Origin: an uncultured bacterium
GTDB taxonomy: Bacteria; Cyanobacteriota; Vampirovibrionia; Gastranaerophilales; Gastranaerophilaceae
Assembly (NCBI GenBank): GCA_900547155.1
Contig: URFH01000035.1
Coordinates: 1-23,706, forward strand
Length of the DNA stretch: 23,706 nt
Direction: 5' to 3'
Part shown: positions 15,942 to 23,399 of the stretch, piece after piece
Position numbering within the stretch: position 1 is the stretch's first letter
Layout of the letters: each line of letters opens with the position of its first letter
Made by a program: the position numbers and the translations under genes
The notes under the pieces: model-generated
What the model saw: the letters and a program-made list of their open reading frames with translations, nothing else
What the model was told of the DNA's origin: nothing
Databases searched by the model: none

Positions 15942-15970
15942 ATTTTATTACAAAGTCCTGATTGTAACAA
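15942..15970 (-). promoter_or_regulatory. Putative promoter for MCP-cheA operon
   Basis: On the minus strand TTGTTA (15965-15970), a 17-bp spacer and TAAAAT (15942-15947) resemble a sigma-70 promoter. Transcription would start near 15935, about 36 nt before the MCP ATG. The inverted repeat TTACAA-N8-TTGTAA (15948-15967) overlaps the -35 and spacer, where a regulator could block it. Confidence 0.45.
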
Positions 15971-15983
15971 GGTTTTAATATTA

Positions 15984-17003
15984 ATGTCCCAAATAATAAA
16001 TCCAATAACCCAACCCGATGAAATTTTATATCTGTGTTTTGAGCTGGATGACAGAACCTACGCACTGAATGCGGAGTTCGTTATGGAGGTTACAATGCTG
16101 CCCGCGTTGATTACGCCCCAAAAACTGCCCGAAAACACAGTCGGAATCCTTAATTACAACGGACTTTTAATAAATGTTCCCGACATAAGGCGGCTTCTTA
16201 ATTTACCGCAGAAAAATTTTACAGTTGCAAACCAGATTATCATAGTAAAAGGCGAAGAATCGCTCTGGGCAATAATTGTCGATAAAGTTTCGGATTTTAT
16301 CACCACAAACAAAAGCAGCGTCCAATCCTCCTCGCTCGGAACCATGAACAGCTTTATAAGGGCATTTTATCAGGAAAAAAACCGGCTTATCAATATTCTG
16401 AACATTTCAGCGCTGGAATCCTTTATAAGAGAAACAAAATCAACGGTAGGTGACGTAAATTATTGCGAATTTTTCCCGAAAGATGAAAAATCGCTGGAAA
16501 TCCTTGAAAAAAGAAACAGAGAAATCGCAGTAAAAATGAATTTTGCGCTTGAGAATGATTTTTTTGGCAAGGACAAATACATTCTTTTCAAAATTAACGG
16601 GCATATTTACTGCATTTATTCAGATTACGTGAAAGAGCTCATCAGCAGGAAAAATCTTACCGTAACAAAAATCCCCTACACGCCCGAATACATAAAAGGA
16701 ATAATAAATCTAAAGGGTGATTTTTTCACGGTGCTAAGCCTGAAAGAGTTTATCGGATTTGAGCAGAAAGATGATTCCGAAGAAGAAAAAATAATCGTTC
16801 TTAACGCCGGAGAACTCAAACTGGCGCTGCTCGTGGACGAGATTCTGGATGTAATGAACATTTCCAAAGACCAAATCCAAAACAAAAACGACCTCAAGCT
16901 CGACAATCTCTACATCAAAGCCGAAATTTACAATGAAAACACCGTAATAAACCTGCTGAACCTCGACAAGCTTCTTCAGGACAAAAGACTCTGCATTGAT
17001 TAG
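15984..17003 (+). CDS. Tandem-domain CheW-like chemotaxis adaptor
   Basis: This 339-residue protein holds two CheW-like domains. The first (about 12-140) reads ILYLCFELDDRTYALNAEFV, VGILNYNGLLINVPDIRRLL and IIIVKGEESLWAIIVDKVSD. The second (about 200-335) reads YILFKINGHIYCIYSDYV, YIKGIINLKGDFFTVLSLKE and IIVLNAGELKLALLVDEILD. CheW bridges MCP receptors and CheA in signalling arrays; a duplicated unit could link two partners. A charged linker of about 50 residues joins the domains. Ordinary CheW is about 160 residues, so the length fits a fusion or duplication, and the halves are well diverged, implying an old event. It is divergent from the MCP-cheA operon. Its ribosome site is weak (AAGG, 11 nt upstream). 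Confidence 0.9.
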   Translation: MSQIINPITQPDEILYLCFELDDRTYALNAEFVMEVTMLPALITPQKLPENTVGILNYNGLLINVPDIRRLLNLPQKNFTVANQIIIVKGEESLWAIIVDKVSDFITTNKSSVQSSSLGTMNSFIRAFYQEKNRLINILNISALESFIRETKSTVGDVNYCEFFPKDEKSLEILEKRNREIAVKMNFALENDFFGKDKYILFKINGHIYCIYSDYVKELISRKNLTVTKIPYTPEYIKGIINLKGDFFTVLSLKEFIGFEQKDDSEEEKIIVLNAGELKLALLVDEILDVMNISKDQIQNKNDLKLDNLYIKAEIYNENTVINLLNLDKLLQDKRLCID

Positions 17004-17120
17004 GCTTGAACCCTTATTTTTGTAACAAAAAGTTAAGTATGCGTTTTTTCCATGGCAAATTTTTTCATTTTTGCATTTTTTACCCGTAAAATTGTTTTCA
17101 GCCCATAGAAAGAGAAGTGT

Positions 17121-17624
17121 ATGACAAAAAGAAATGTGTTCAGACTTACAGAAATGATTTTTACCCCGAACAACCATGTCAGGGATTTTCTCCTCCAAGC
17201 AATTATAAAAGGGGTCCATGTTCAAAAATTTATAAGCAAAAACGGACAGAAAGTTTATAAAACAGCAACCGACGTAACAGGACATACAAAAATAATTGGT
17301 CTTGACAGAAAAGGTAATGTTTTATCTTTAATTAACAAAACCCAAAACAACAAAGGTGATGTTCTGATAAGCATTCTAAACAAAACAAAGCGCAATCTCA
17401 CAACAATTATTAATAAAGACGGAAAAAATATTCAGGTTAATGTCAATGCCGGCTCCGTAAAAAGAACAGGGGTCGGGCCGGCCTACGATTCTTATGAAAA
17501 TGTAAGGCTCCTGGTCAAAACGCCCGAAAAAATCCTGGACAAAACCAACCCCGAGCTCGAAAGAAAACCGTTTTTTGACCTTTACAACAGAGCTTTGAAC
17601 GTAATGTACTATCCAAAATTTTAA
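17121..17624 (+). CDS. Conserved-looking small protein of unknown function
   Basis: I do not recognise this 167-residue basic protein. It has no signal peptide or membrane segment. Its middle (about 45-110) has short alternating strands with repeated lysine/asparagine turns (TKIIGLDRKGNVLSLINKTQ; ISILNKTKRNLTTIINKDGK), suggesting a small beta-rich fold, and the C-terminus ends in an aromatic stretch (FDLYNRALNVMYYPKF). The ribosome site (AGAGAAG) is reasonable. It stands alone between the CheW gene and a strong terminator, so context gives no function. A weak -10-like TAAAAT (17087-17092) lies upstream. Confidence 0.7.
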   Translation: MTKRNVFRLTEMIFTPNNHVRDFLLQAIIKGVHVQKFISKNGQKVYKTATDVTGHTKIIGLDRKGNVLSLINKTQNNKGDVLISILNKTKRNLTTIINKDGKNIQVNVNAGSVKRTGVGPAYDSYENVRLLVKTPEKILDKTNPELERKPFFDLYNRALNVMYYPKF

Positions 17625-17641
17625 AACCCCGCACAAAGAAT

Positions 17642-17675
17642 AAAACAGACCGTTTGAATGCAGACGGTCTGTTTT
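17642..17675 (+). terminator. Strong hairpin terminator
   Basis: A perfect 12-bp stem (AAAACAGACCGT with ACGGTCTGTTTT) and 10-nt loop lies 17 nt after the preceding stop. Its A-rich and T-rich flanks would let it work in either direction. It ends the unknown gene and sits directly before the coaBC promoter. Confidence 0.85.
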
Positions 17676-17679
17676 CGTG

Positions 17680-17685
17680 TATAAT
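17680..17685 (+). promoter_or_regulatory. Consensus -10 element abutting the coaBC start
   Basis: A perfect TATAAT ends 6 nt before the coaBC ATG (17692), so transcription should begin at or next to the A of ATG. With no Shine-Dalgarno sequence in between, this suggests a leaderless mRNA. No good -35 is visible at 16-18 bp because that stretch lies in the terminator stem. Confidence 0.55.
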
Positions 17686-17691
17686 ATAGCT

Positions 17692-18888
17692 ATGCTGAGA
17701 AACAAAAACATCTTAATAGGAATAACTGGCGGAATCGCAGCCTACAAAATCTGCGAACTCGTCAGAATGTTCAAAAAAAATGACGCAAATGTAAAAGTAG
17801 TGCTCACCCCGAACGCAAAAGAATTCGTCACAGAGCTCACAATGGACACGCTTTCACAGGACAGGGTTTATATTGAGCAGTTCAACACAACCGACAAAAA
17901 ACCCGAGCATATTTCCCTCTGCGACTGGGCGGACCTTTTCGTAATTGCACCTGCGAGCGCAAATACAATCGGAAAACTGGCAAACGGCATTGCTGACAAT
18001 CTTTTGACATCGCTTGCCTGTGCATTTAAAGGTACAATTTTGCTTGCTCCCGCAATGAATACCGGAATGTGGGAAAATAAATTCGTTCAGAAGAACATTT
18101 CTGCGCTAAAAAATGCCGGAATGCACATTGTTGAGCCGGAAAGCGGATTTCTCGCCTGCGGAACCTGCGGAAAAGGACGGCTTGCGTCAGTAGAAAAGGT
18201 TTTTAACGAAGCAGCACTCCTTTTATACGAAAACAGGGCGCTAAAAGGCAAAAAAATCCTCATAACTGCCGGCGGAACCCGTGAAAACATCGACCCTGTG
18301 CGATATATCGGGAATTACAGCTCCGGAAAAATGGGAAAAGCCCTTGCGGACTGCGCATACAACGCCGGCGCAGAGGTTACGCTGGTCTGTACCTTTGAAG
18401 AAACAAAGCCATATAAGACAATAACCGTAAACAGCGCTCTTGAAATGGAAAAAGCGGTAACAGATGAGGCGCAAAATGCCGACTGCGTAATAATGGCAGC
18501 AGCGGTTGCCGACTACAGGCCGGTTGAATGCGCAAAATCAAAGATTAAAAAAGACGGAAACGAAGAATTGACGCTAAAACTCGTCAAAAATCCGGATATT
18601 CTTGCAAATCTTTGCAAAAACAAAAGAAAAAATCAGGTTGTTGTGGGATTTTGTGCGGAAAGCGACGATTTGCTCGAAAATGCGAAGTCAAAACTCGAGA
18701 AAAAAGGCTGCGATTATCTTGTCGCCAACGACATAACCCGCAGTGACATTGCTTTTTCAAGCGATTACAATGAGGTTTACATCCTCTCAAAAAATGCGCC
18801 AATGGTTAAAATTGACCGCAACACAAAAGACAATATCGCCAAAAGTATCCTTGAAACTGTTTTGAAAGGTGAAAAAAGTGAAAATTGA
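17692..18888 (+). CDS. coaBC: CoaBC, bifunctional phosphopantothenoylcysteine synthetase/decarboxylase
   Basis: It converts 4'-phosphopantothenate plus cysteine to 4'-phosphopantetheine in coenzyme A synthesis. The N-terminal flavoprotein decarboxylase half (about 1-175) shows the FMN-fold start GITGGIAAYKICELV, catalytic His73 in EHISLCDWAD, PAMNTGMW (120-127) and the active-cysteine loop GFLACGTCGKGRLA (Cys156). The synthetase half (about 182-398) shows ILITAGGTRENIDPVRYIGN, SSGKMGKALADCAYNAGAEV, the AAAVADYRP motif and VVGFCAESDDLLENAKSKLE. The length of 398 is normal. A GTG at 17677 would add five residues but overlaps the -10 element, so the ATG at 17692 is preferred. It overlaps the following gene, which suggests one transcript. 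Confidence 0.97.
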   Translation: MLRNKNILIGITGGIAAYKICELVRMFKKNDANVKVVLTPNAKEFVTELTMDTLSQDRVYIEQFNTTDKKPEHISLCDWADLFVIAPASANTIGKLANGIADNLLTSLACAFKGTILLAPAMNTGMWENKFVQKNISALKNAGMHIVEPESGFLACGTCGKGRLASVEKVFNEAALLLYENRALKGKKILITAGGTRENIDPVRYIGNYSSGKMGKALADCAYNAGAEVTLVCTFEETKPYKTITVNSALEMEKAVTDEAQNADCVIMAAAVADYRPVECAKSKIKKDGNEELTLKLVKNPDILANLCKNKRKNQVVVGFCAESDDLLENAKSKLEKKGCDYLVANDITRSDIAFSSDYNEVYILSKNAPMVKIDRNTKDNIAKSILETVLKGEKSEN

Positions 18889-19606
18889 GAAGATTTTGAA
18901 AAAAATTGAGGATTTTGCACCCCCGGAAACCGCTGAAGAATGGGATAATTCCGGCTGGCAAATCAATCTTCACAACTGCGAAGCAAACAAAATCCTTGCC
19001 TGCCTTACTGTTACGGACGATGTGCTTGAACATGCGGTCGTAATGGGCTGCGATTTGATAATTTCTCATCATCCGTTGATTTTTTCGCCCCTAAAAAAGC
19101 TCGAAAACCCGCTTCACCAGCGCGCAATCAAAAATAACATCCAGATTTACAGCGCTCACACAAATTTTGACCGCGCTTTTGGCGGAACAACGGATATTCT
19201 CGTCGAAAAGCTCGGATTATCCGGAATTAAAAAAATCAACGACTATGTAAAAGCCGGCGAGCTGCCGTTTGAGCTGCCTTTGGAAAAATTCATCGCCGCG
19301 GTGAAAACGACCTATTCTCTGGACAAAATCAAGCTTATAAACAAGCTCGCAAAGCCCGCAGTGAAAACCGTCGCAATCTGCGCGGGCGCCGGCGCGGAGT
19401 TTATTGGCGATGTTTGCGGTGCGGATGTTTATATTACCTCGGATGTCAAATATCATGCGGCTTTGGAGGTTAAAGACATGGCGCTTCTGGATATCGGACA
19501 TTTTGAATCCGAAAAATTCTTTTCTGAAAAAATCGTCGAAATTTTAAAAGACGAACCCGTGGAAGTGATTACAGCTGATGAAAAACCTGCATGGACAATT
19601 GTATAA
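18878..19606 (+). CDS. NIF3/YbgI-family metal-binding protein
   Basis: About 242 residues with the family's dinuclear metal-site motifs: AEEWDNSGWQI near the start, IISHHPLIFSPL (about 61), YSAHTNFDRAFGGTTDIL (about 95) and DIGHFESEKFFSEKIVEI near the end. The family was annotated as GTP cyclohydrolase I type 2 or NGG1-interacting factor-like, but its physiological role is not settled. The GTG at 18878 is preferred because AAGG lies about 8 nt upstream; a GTG at 18869 lacks a ribosome site. It overlaps the end of coaBC by 11 nt and the next gene by 29 nt, so it is within a translationally linked cluster. Confidence 0.92.
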   Translation: MKIEKILKKIEDFAPPETAEEWDNSGWQINLHNCEANKILACLTVTDDVLEHAVVMGCDLIISHHPLIFSPLKKLENPLHQRAIKNNIQIYSAHTNFDRAFGGTTDILVEKLGLSGIKKINDYVKAGELPFELPLEKFIAAVKTTYSLDKIKLINKLAKPAVKTVAICAGAGAEFIGDVCGADVYITSDVKYHAALEVKDMALLDIGHFESEKFFSEKIVEILKDEPVEVITADEKPAWTIV

Positions 19607-20171
19607 ATTTTTTATTTTGACGTTTTTTGCCCTGCAAATTACCGGGTTTTCCGTCGCAAATGCTTATGAAACCGCGATTTTGCACTATCCTGACAGAGAT
19701 TGGAAAGCTGTTTCGTACGAACGCAAGGACGAGGAGCAGGAAATCATCGCAAAATTCGTGCCGATTTATGATGACCCTGAAAATTGGAACGAAATGTTGA
19801 TTTTTCATTCATACAAATGGGCAAAACAGGCAAACGAGGGCGCTGATTCGTTCATCGAAACAATTGTGGGCTATGAACGCGACAAATTCGGCAAGATTGA
19901 AACAAAAAAGCTCAAATCCGAAACCGACGACGCGATTATGCAATGGTGCGCTTACAAAAGCACAAAAACCGACCCTGCGCAGTGCGCGCTGGTGCGGGTT
20001 GTCAAAGGTCATGAAACCGTTGTTGCAATAAACTACATCACCCGCAACATAAACAGCTTTGAATACAGCAAAAAAGCGCTCTGGCTGCCGGTTTTGGCTA
20101 ATGCGACGATTTATTACAGCTACTGGCGCTGGAATCGTATGATGAACAAGGCTTTGTGTGTTGAATTATGA
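19578..20171 (+). CDS. Secreted protein of unknown function
   Basis: A 197-residue protein with a clear signal peptide (hydrophobic core FFILTFFALQITGFSVANA, cleavage probably after ANA or AYA). I do not recognise the mature part. It is polar and acidic to mid-length, with HYPDRDWKAVSYERKDEEQE and an IYDDPENWNEMLIFHSYKWA segment, and ends with an aromatic patch (YYSYWRWNRMMNKALCVEL) with a pair of cysteines upstream. The start overlaps the NIF3-family gene by 29 nt and the stop overlaps the rlmH start (ATGA), so it is co-expressed with housekeeping genes. A cell-envelope role is possible from secretion alone; nothing more specific can be said. Confidence 0.75.
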   Translation: MKNLHGQLYKFFILTFFALQITGFSVANAYETAILHYPDRDWKAVSYERKDEEQEIIAKFVPIYDDPENWNEMLIFHSYKWAKQANEGADSFIETIVGYERDKFGKIETKKLKSETDDAIMQWCAYKSTKTDPAQCALVRVVKGHETVVAINYITRNINSFEYSKKALWLPVLANATIYYSYWRWNRMMNKALCVEL

Positions 20172-20638
20172 ACATAAAAATTATTGCAGTCGGAAAAATC
20201 AAAGAAAAATTCACAAAACTCGCTCTGGATGAATATGAAAAACGCCTCGGGGCTTATTGCTCGCTGATTCCTATTGAAATTCCGGCACAGGAGATTAAAG
20301 ACGAAACCCTTGCAAAAAAATACATGGAGCTTGAAGCTGAAAAAATTCTTTCAAAAATTAAGCCCGATTCTTTTGTAATTACACTTGAAATTTGCGGAAA
20401 AAGCCTTTCCTCGGAGGAATTTGCGCAAAAACTAAAAGAAATTTCCCAAATCGGGCACAATGAAATCGTTTTCGTAATTGGCGGAGCGAACGGGCTCGAC
20501 CCGTCAGTAAGTTCCCGGGCTGATTTCAAGCTCAGTTTTTCAAAAATGACATTTACTCACCAGTTTGCCAGAGTGCTGCTTTACGAGCAGGTTTACAGGG
20601 CGTTTAAAATCAACAATAACGAGGCTTATCACCGCTAG
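20168..20638 (+). CDS. rlmH: RlmH, 23S rRNA pseudouridine-1915 N3-methyltransferase
   Basis: The 156-residue length matches RlmH (E. coli YbeA, 155). The SPOUT-family fold is evident: MNIKIIAVGKIKEKFTKLAL at the start, PDSFVITLEICGKSLSSEEF, the SAM-binding loop IVFVIGGANGLDPSV, and the C-terminal knot (LSFSKMTFTHQFARVLLYEQ, then VYRAFKINNNEAYHR). It methylates pseudouridine 1915 in helix 69 of 23S rRNA in assembled ribosomes. It is coupled to the preceding gene by a 4-nt ATGA overlap and is the last gene of the plus-strand cluster. The next gene converges after 34 bases. Confidence 0.98.
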   Translation: MNIKIIAVGKIKEKFTKLALDEYEKRLGAYCSLIPIEIPAQEIKDETLAKKYMELEAEKILSKIKPDSFVITLEICGKSLSSEEFAQKLKEISQIGHNEIVFVIGGANGLDPSVSSRADFKLSFSKMTFTHQFARVLLYEQVYRAFKINNNEAYHR

Positions 20639-20672
20639 GCAATTGAAAAACGGCTATTTCGCGCAAAATTAA

Positions 20673-21410
20673 TCAATTTTGAACATAAACCGTAAAAACT
20701 TCCTCGGGTGAAATTTGCGCCTGACCGCCTTTAACAAGTAAAAAAATCACCCCTGCACCAAAGAAAAAACTTCCGACATAGGCGCAGGGATATACCCACA
20801 CACTGTGGTTCTTGCCTTTTTTCTGGAGTTCACCCTGTAAAGGAAGATTGCCCAGAGTGAAATTCCCCAAAATCAAATCAGCAGGAACCCCTGAAAAACC
20901 GTTCGGAGAAACAGTTTCAATCCTTCCTCTTACAATTGTGCCTTTCGGATAAAATTTATTACCCAAATCAAGGTCATGAACCGTTTCAAATTCAACAAAA
21001 TCACCTTCTGAAAGCTGTTTTTTTGTAGTAAGAAGATTCTTAATTTTTATTTGCACAGCCTGTTCTTTTTTTGCATAATCAACAGCAGCACGGTATTTTT
21101 TGATATGTTTTTCTGTTTTTGGCAGAAAATTATCTTCTATATATCGAACTTTGTATGCACCCGGAGCCATTGCAGTACGGTTTTTTACAAGCTCATCGCG
21201 AAAATTAAGATGTTTTTCATTATAATTTTTTATTTTGAGCGTTTCCGGCAGGCTTTGCTTAACAAAGTTATCCTCGCAAAGCTTCACAGGGGCAGTTTTA
21301 ATTTCCAGCGAAGAATCAAGGCTCTTAAGCGCAAACTCATCAACAATCAAAGCATGCACAGGTGCACAAATAAAATTCAGGACTATGACAAAAGTAAGAA
21401 TTTTTTTCAT
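20673..21410 (-). CDS. Secreted/membrane protein of unknown function
   Basis: A 245-residue protein with a signal peptide (MKKILTFVIVLNFICAPVHA) and a second hydrophobic segment near the C-terminus (about 208-228: YVGSFFFGAGVIFLLVK). Between them is a Lys-rich helical region (about 60-125), then a beta-rich stretch (SEGDFVEFETVHDLDLGNKF and FYPKGTIVRGRIETVSPNGF) like small envelope domains that modulate access or anchoring. The tail GGQAQISPEEVFTVYVQN follows the membrane segment. I do not recognise the family. It starts 8 nt after the M48-protease stop, so the two share a transcript and perhaps a pathway at the envelope. Confidence 0.75.
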   Translation of the reverse strand: MKKILTFVIVLNFICAPVHALIVDEFALKSLDSSLEIKTAPVKLCEDNFVKQSLPETLKIKNYNEKHLNFRDELVKNRTAMAPGAYKVRYIEDNFLPKTEKHIKKYRAAVDYAKKEQAVQIKIKNLLTTKKQLSEGDFVEFETVHDLDLGNKFYPKGTIVRGRIETVSPNGFSGVPADLILGNFTLGNLPLQGELQKKGKNHSVWVYPCAYVGSFFFGAGVIFLLVKGGQAQISPEEVFTVYVQN

Positions 21411-21418
21411 TTTCCGGC

Positions 21419-22117
21419 CTACAAATAATTTACATGTCCTTTTGACTTGGATTCGACACTTTTTTGGAATTTTTCCCTGTTTTGCTTTGAATTAAGCAGG
21501 AAATTTTGATAAAAAACCTCCTTTTCATAAGGGTTATTCACCAGATATTCAGGATATTTTTTATAAATGTACGCATAAACCTCAATCATCCTTCTTGACG
21601 ACAAAGGATGTGTGCTGTACCAGTCATATCTTGCCTGCGGAAAAGCCTTATTCATTACAACAATGAGCGCTACAGGATGATATCCGGCTTTTACCATAAA
21701 GTCCACTGCTCTTTTATCAGCTTTGTATTCATATTTTTTGGGGTTAAGAGAATTGGCAATATGAGTAAAATAGCCCCTAAATATGCCCTGATAGCCGTCA
21801 ACCCCGTGAGAAATTTCATGAGAAAGCACCGCAGCAATTTCGTCATCAGTGTTCATCATGTTATATAAACCCCGATAAAGCACAATTTGCCTATCACGAT
21901 GTGTTGTATAAGCATTAAGCGTCTTGGATGTGTCATAAAAAAAGACCATTCGCTTGTCTATTGCGTTTGCGTTCAATATTCTGAATCCGATTCTGCTGAT
22001 TTTATCCTGAATTTTTGCGGCAGAATCATTGCTTATAACTTCAAATTCATAAGCGTACGCACACTGAGAAATATTCATTACCAGAATAAAAAACAGCGCA
22101 AATAAAAACTTTTTCAT
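21419..22117 (-). CDS. Secreted M48-type zinc metalloprotease
   Basis: A 232-residue protein with a signal peptide (FALFFILVMNISQCAYA) and a gluzincin active site: LSHEISHGVD gives His100, Glu101 and His104, and Glu130 in YEYKAD is the third zinc ligand. THPLSSRRM further on is the conserved substrate-cleft motif of M48/BepA/LoiP-like enzymes. These periplasmic proteases process or degrade misfolded outer-membrane proteins; that role here is inferred. There are no transmembrane helices after the signal peptide, unlike HtpX. It is preceded by AGGAGA and a near-consensus promoter, and followed at 8 nt by the unknown secreted protein. Confidence 0.9.
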   Translation of the reverse strand: MKKFLFALFFILVMNISQCAYAYEFEVISNDSAAKIQDKISRIGFRILNANAIDKRMVFFYDTSKTLNAYTTHRDRQIVLYRGLYNMMNTDDEIAAVLSHEISHGVDGYQGIFRGYFTHIANSLNPKKYEYKADKRAVDFMVKAGYHPVALIVVMNKAFPQARYDWYSTHPLSSRRMIEVYAYIYKKYPEYLVNNPYEKEVFYQNFLLNSKQNREKFQKSVESKSKGHVNYL

Positions 22118-22161
22118 ATTCTCTCCTTGCTATATGACTTAAAACGTCTTATTTTTAAATC

Positions 22162-22190
22162 ATTATATGCAAATGCGACCCGTATGTCCA
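22162..22190 (-). promoter_or_regulatory. Sigma-70 promoter for the M48 protease operon
   Basis: On the minus strand TGGACA (22185-22190, 5 of 6 to consensus), a spacer of exactly 17 bp, and a perfect TATAAT (22162-22167). Transcription would begin near 22155, leaving a ~38-nt leader with AAGGAGAG before the ATG. It is the best promoter in the window by eye. Confidence 0.8.
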
Positions 22191-22340
22191 TAGTCCACAT
22201 GGGTTAAAAAGATTTTGAAATGAAAGATTTTGCACAAATAGCCTGAGTTTTACCCGGTTGGCTAATTGCCGCCAGCGCCATTTTTAATTTTAATATAATT
22301 AATCTTTTTCATACTTCCAACTATTCTTAATTCCAGACAG

Positions 22341-22365
22341 GGGGCTTTTACAGCCCCATTTTTTT
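22341..22365 (+). terminator. Orphan plus-strand terminator
   Basis: GGGGCT-TTTAC-AGCCCC forms a 6-bp GC-rich stem followed by A and seven T, the classic layout for the plus strand. No plus-strand gene lies upstream (22118-22340 is empty of ORFs). On the minus strand the same hairpin follows the ybaK-family stop but has no T run. Confidence 0.7.
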
Positions 22366-22834
22366 ATTCTTTTATTGAACAAACATCTATCCAGCCCGCG
22401 CTGTTCGAGATTTTGTACAATTCTTCACAGGTGAGCTCAATAGCCGAATTCGGGCTGCCGCAGGCAGGAAAAACCGTGTCAAATCTCGCCAAAGAAACAT
22501 CTGTATAAACCTCCACCCCCTCAGGCAATGCAAACGGGCACACCCCACCCACAACATGCCCTGTCAAAAGCTCAACCTCAGCATAATCGAGCATTTTTGC
22601 TTTAAAACCGAAAAAAGATTTAAATTTTTTATTATCAATTTTCACATCGCCGGCCGCAACAACAAGGATTACCCTGTCAGCGACCTTAAAAGAAAGAGTT
22701 TTAGCGATTCGTGCGGGTTCGGTGTTCAAAGCCTTTGCCGCAAGCTCGACCGTGGCGCTTGAAACCGCAAATTCCCTGACCTCGCCGTCCTTTTTATAAT
22801 TTTTTAAGTAAATTTTTACATTTTCTATTGACAT
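22364..22834 (-). CDS. YbaK/EbsC-family aminoacyl-tRNA deacylase
   Basis: About 156 residues with the YbaK fold motifs: a leading helix, then AKTLSFKVADRVILVVAAGD, KVKIDNKKFKSFFGFKAKML-like basic stretch, the catalytic-pocket loop TGHVVGGVCPFALPEGVEVY and FDTVFPACGSPNSAIELT at the end. The family trims mischarged tRNAs, often Cys-tRNAPro or Ala-tRNAPro; the substrate of this copy cannot be told. The ATG at 22834 is chosen because GAGGG is 7 nt upstream; the ATG at 22840 would be too close to it. A TTGAGT-N18-TATTAT upstream is a possible promoter. Confidence 0.9.
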   Translation of the reverse strand: MSIENVKIYLKNYKKDGEVREFAVSSATVELAAKALNTEPARIAKTLSFKVADRVILVVAAGDVKIDNKKFKSFFGFKAKMLDYAEVELLTGHVVGGVCPFALPEGVEVYTDVSLARFDTVFPACGSPNSAIELTCEELYKISNSAGWIDVCSIKE

Positions 22835-22957
22835 TAACATTCCCTCTCGCTAAATTTAAGCATAAATTTATAATATTATAAAATAATTGACACACTCAAA
22901 GAGTTAGCCTGAATTTGACGGGGTAAATAACATTTTTAAAAAGCTTTCAGTTTTAGG

Positions 22958-22977
22958 AAAAAGACTTGAGGAGTCTT
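22958..22977 (-). terminator. Probable terminator after the XRE gene
   Basis: On the minus strand AAGACT-CCTCA-AGTCTT forms a 6-bp stem followed by TTT, starting 15 nt past the XRE-gene stop. It is short and weak but rightly placed. Confidence 0.5.
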
Positions 22978-22991
22978 CAAGGCTTTTGCTT

Positions 22992-23261
22992 TTAACCGCT
23001 TATTTTCGACATTGCAGGCTTTTCAATCTGTGTTTCAGCAATGTCCATATCTTCAAAATTGAAAAACTCCATTGTTTCAACGCCCAAAACCCTCGAAAGT
23101 TTTTCAAAAGTCTGGTGAGATGGGAAATTTCCTCCGCATTCCAGCCTCGAAATCTGACGCGTGCCAATATCAATAAGCTCTGCAAGCTTTTCCTGAGTCA
23201 GATTGCACCTTTTTCTGACTATCTTTATCCTTTTTCCAACTAATTCTTTAAGCGTGGTCAT
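22992..23261 (-). CDS. Small XRE-family helix-turn-helix regulator
   Basis: About 89 residues. A Cro/CI-type helix-turn-helix occupies residues ~5-62: GKRIKIVRKRCNLTQEKLAE, LIDIGTRQISRLECGG as the recognition part, and PSHQTFEKLSRVLGVETMEF. The acidic tail is short, with no dimerisation or protease domain, so it is probably a simple DNA-binding regulator with unknown targets. The ATG at 23261 is preferred to a GTG at 23264. There is no Shine-Dalgarno, and an extended -10-like TGTGATAAT lies just upstream, so the message may be nearly leaderless. It lies between the rRNA terminator and the ybaK-family gene, same strand. Confidence 0.85.
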   Translation of the reverse strand: MTTLKELVGKRIKIVRKRCNLTQEKLAELIDIGTRQISRLECGGNFPSHQTFEKLSRVLGVETMEFFNFEDMDIAETQIEKPAMSKISG

Positions 23262-23347
23262 CACTTTATATTATCACAAATTATTGTTAACGGCAGAGAA
23301 AAATTTTATTTATTCAACAAAAAATAAAATTTGACGCCATAAGCAAC

Positions 23348-23384
23348 AAAAAAGAGTTTCTGAAATCAATTCAAAAACTCTTTT
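23348..23384 (-). terminator. rRNA operon terminator
   Basis: On the minus strand AAAAGAGTTT...AAACTCTTTT makes a 10-bp stem with a 15-nt loop, followed by further T, 16 nt past the 5S end. It closes the rRNA operon and insulates the XRE gene. Confidence 0.8.
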
Positions 23385-23399
23385 CTGCTAAAAATAGAA

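Noticed and set aside
16734..17285. A 183-codon minus-strand open frame
   Set aside because: It is antisense to the second CheW domain and to the start of the next gene; no recognisable domain and no ribosome site.
20664..20681. CAAAATT-AATC-AATTTTG inverted repeat between convergent genes as a terminator
   Set aside because: The stem is almost all A-T with no run of T beyond it and overlaps the stop of the minus-strand gene; too weak to call.
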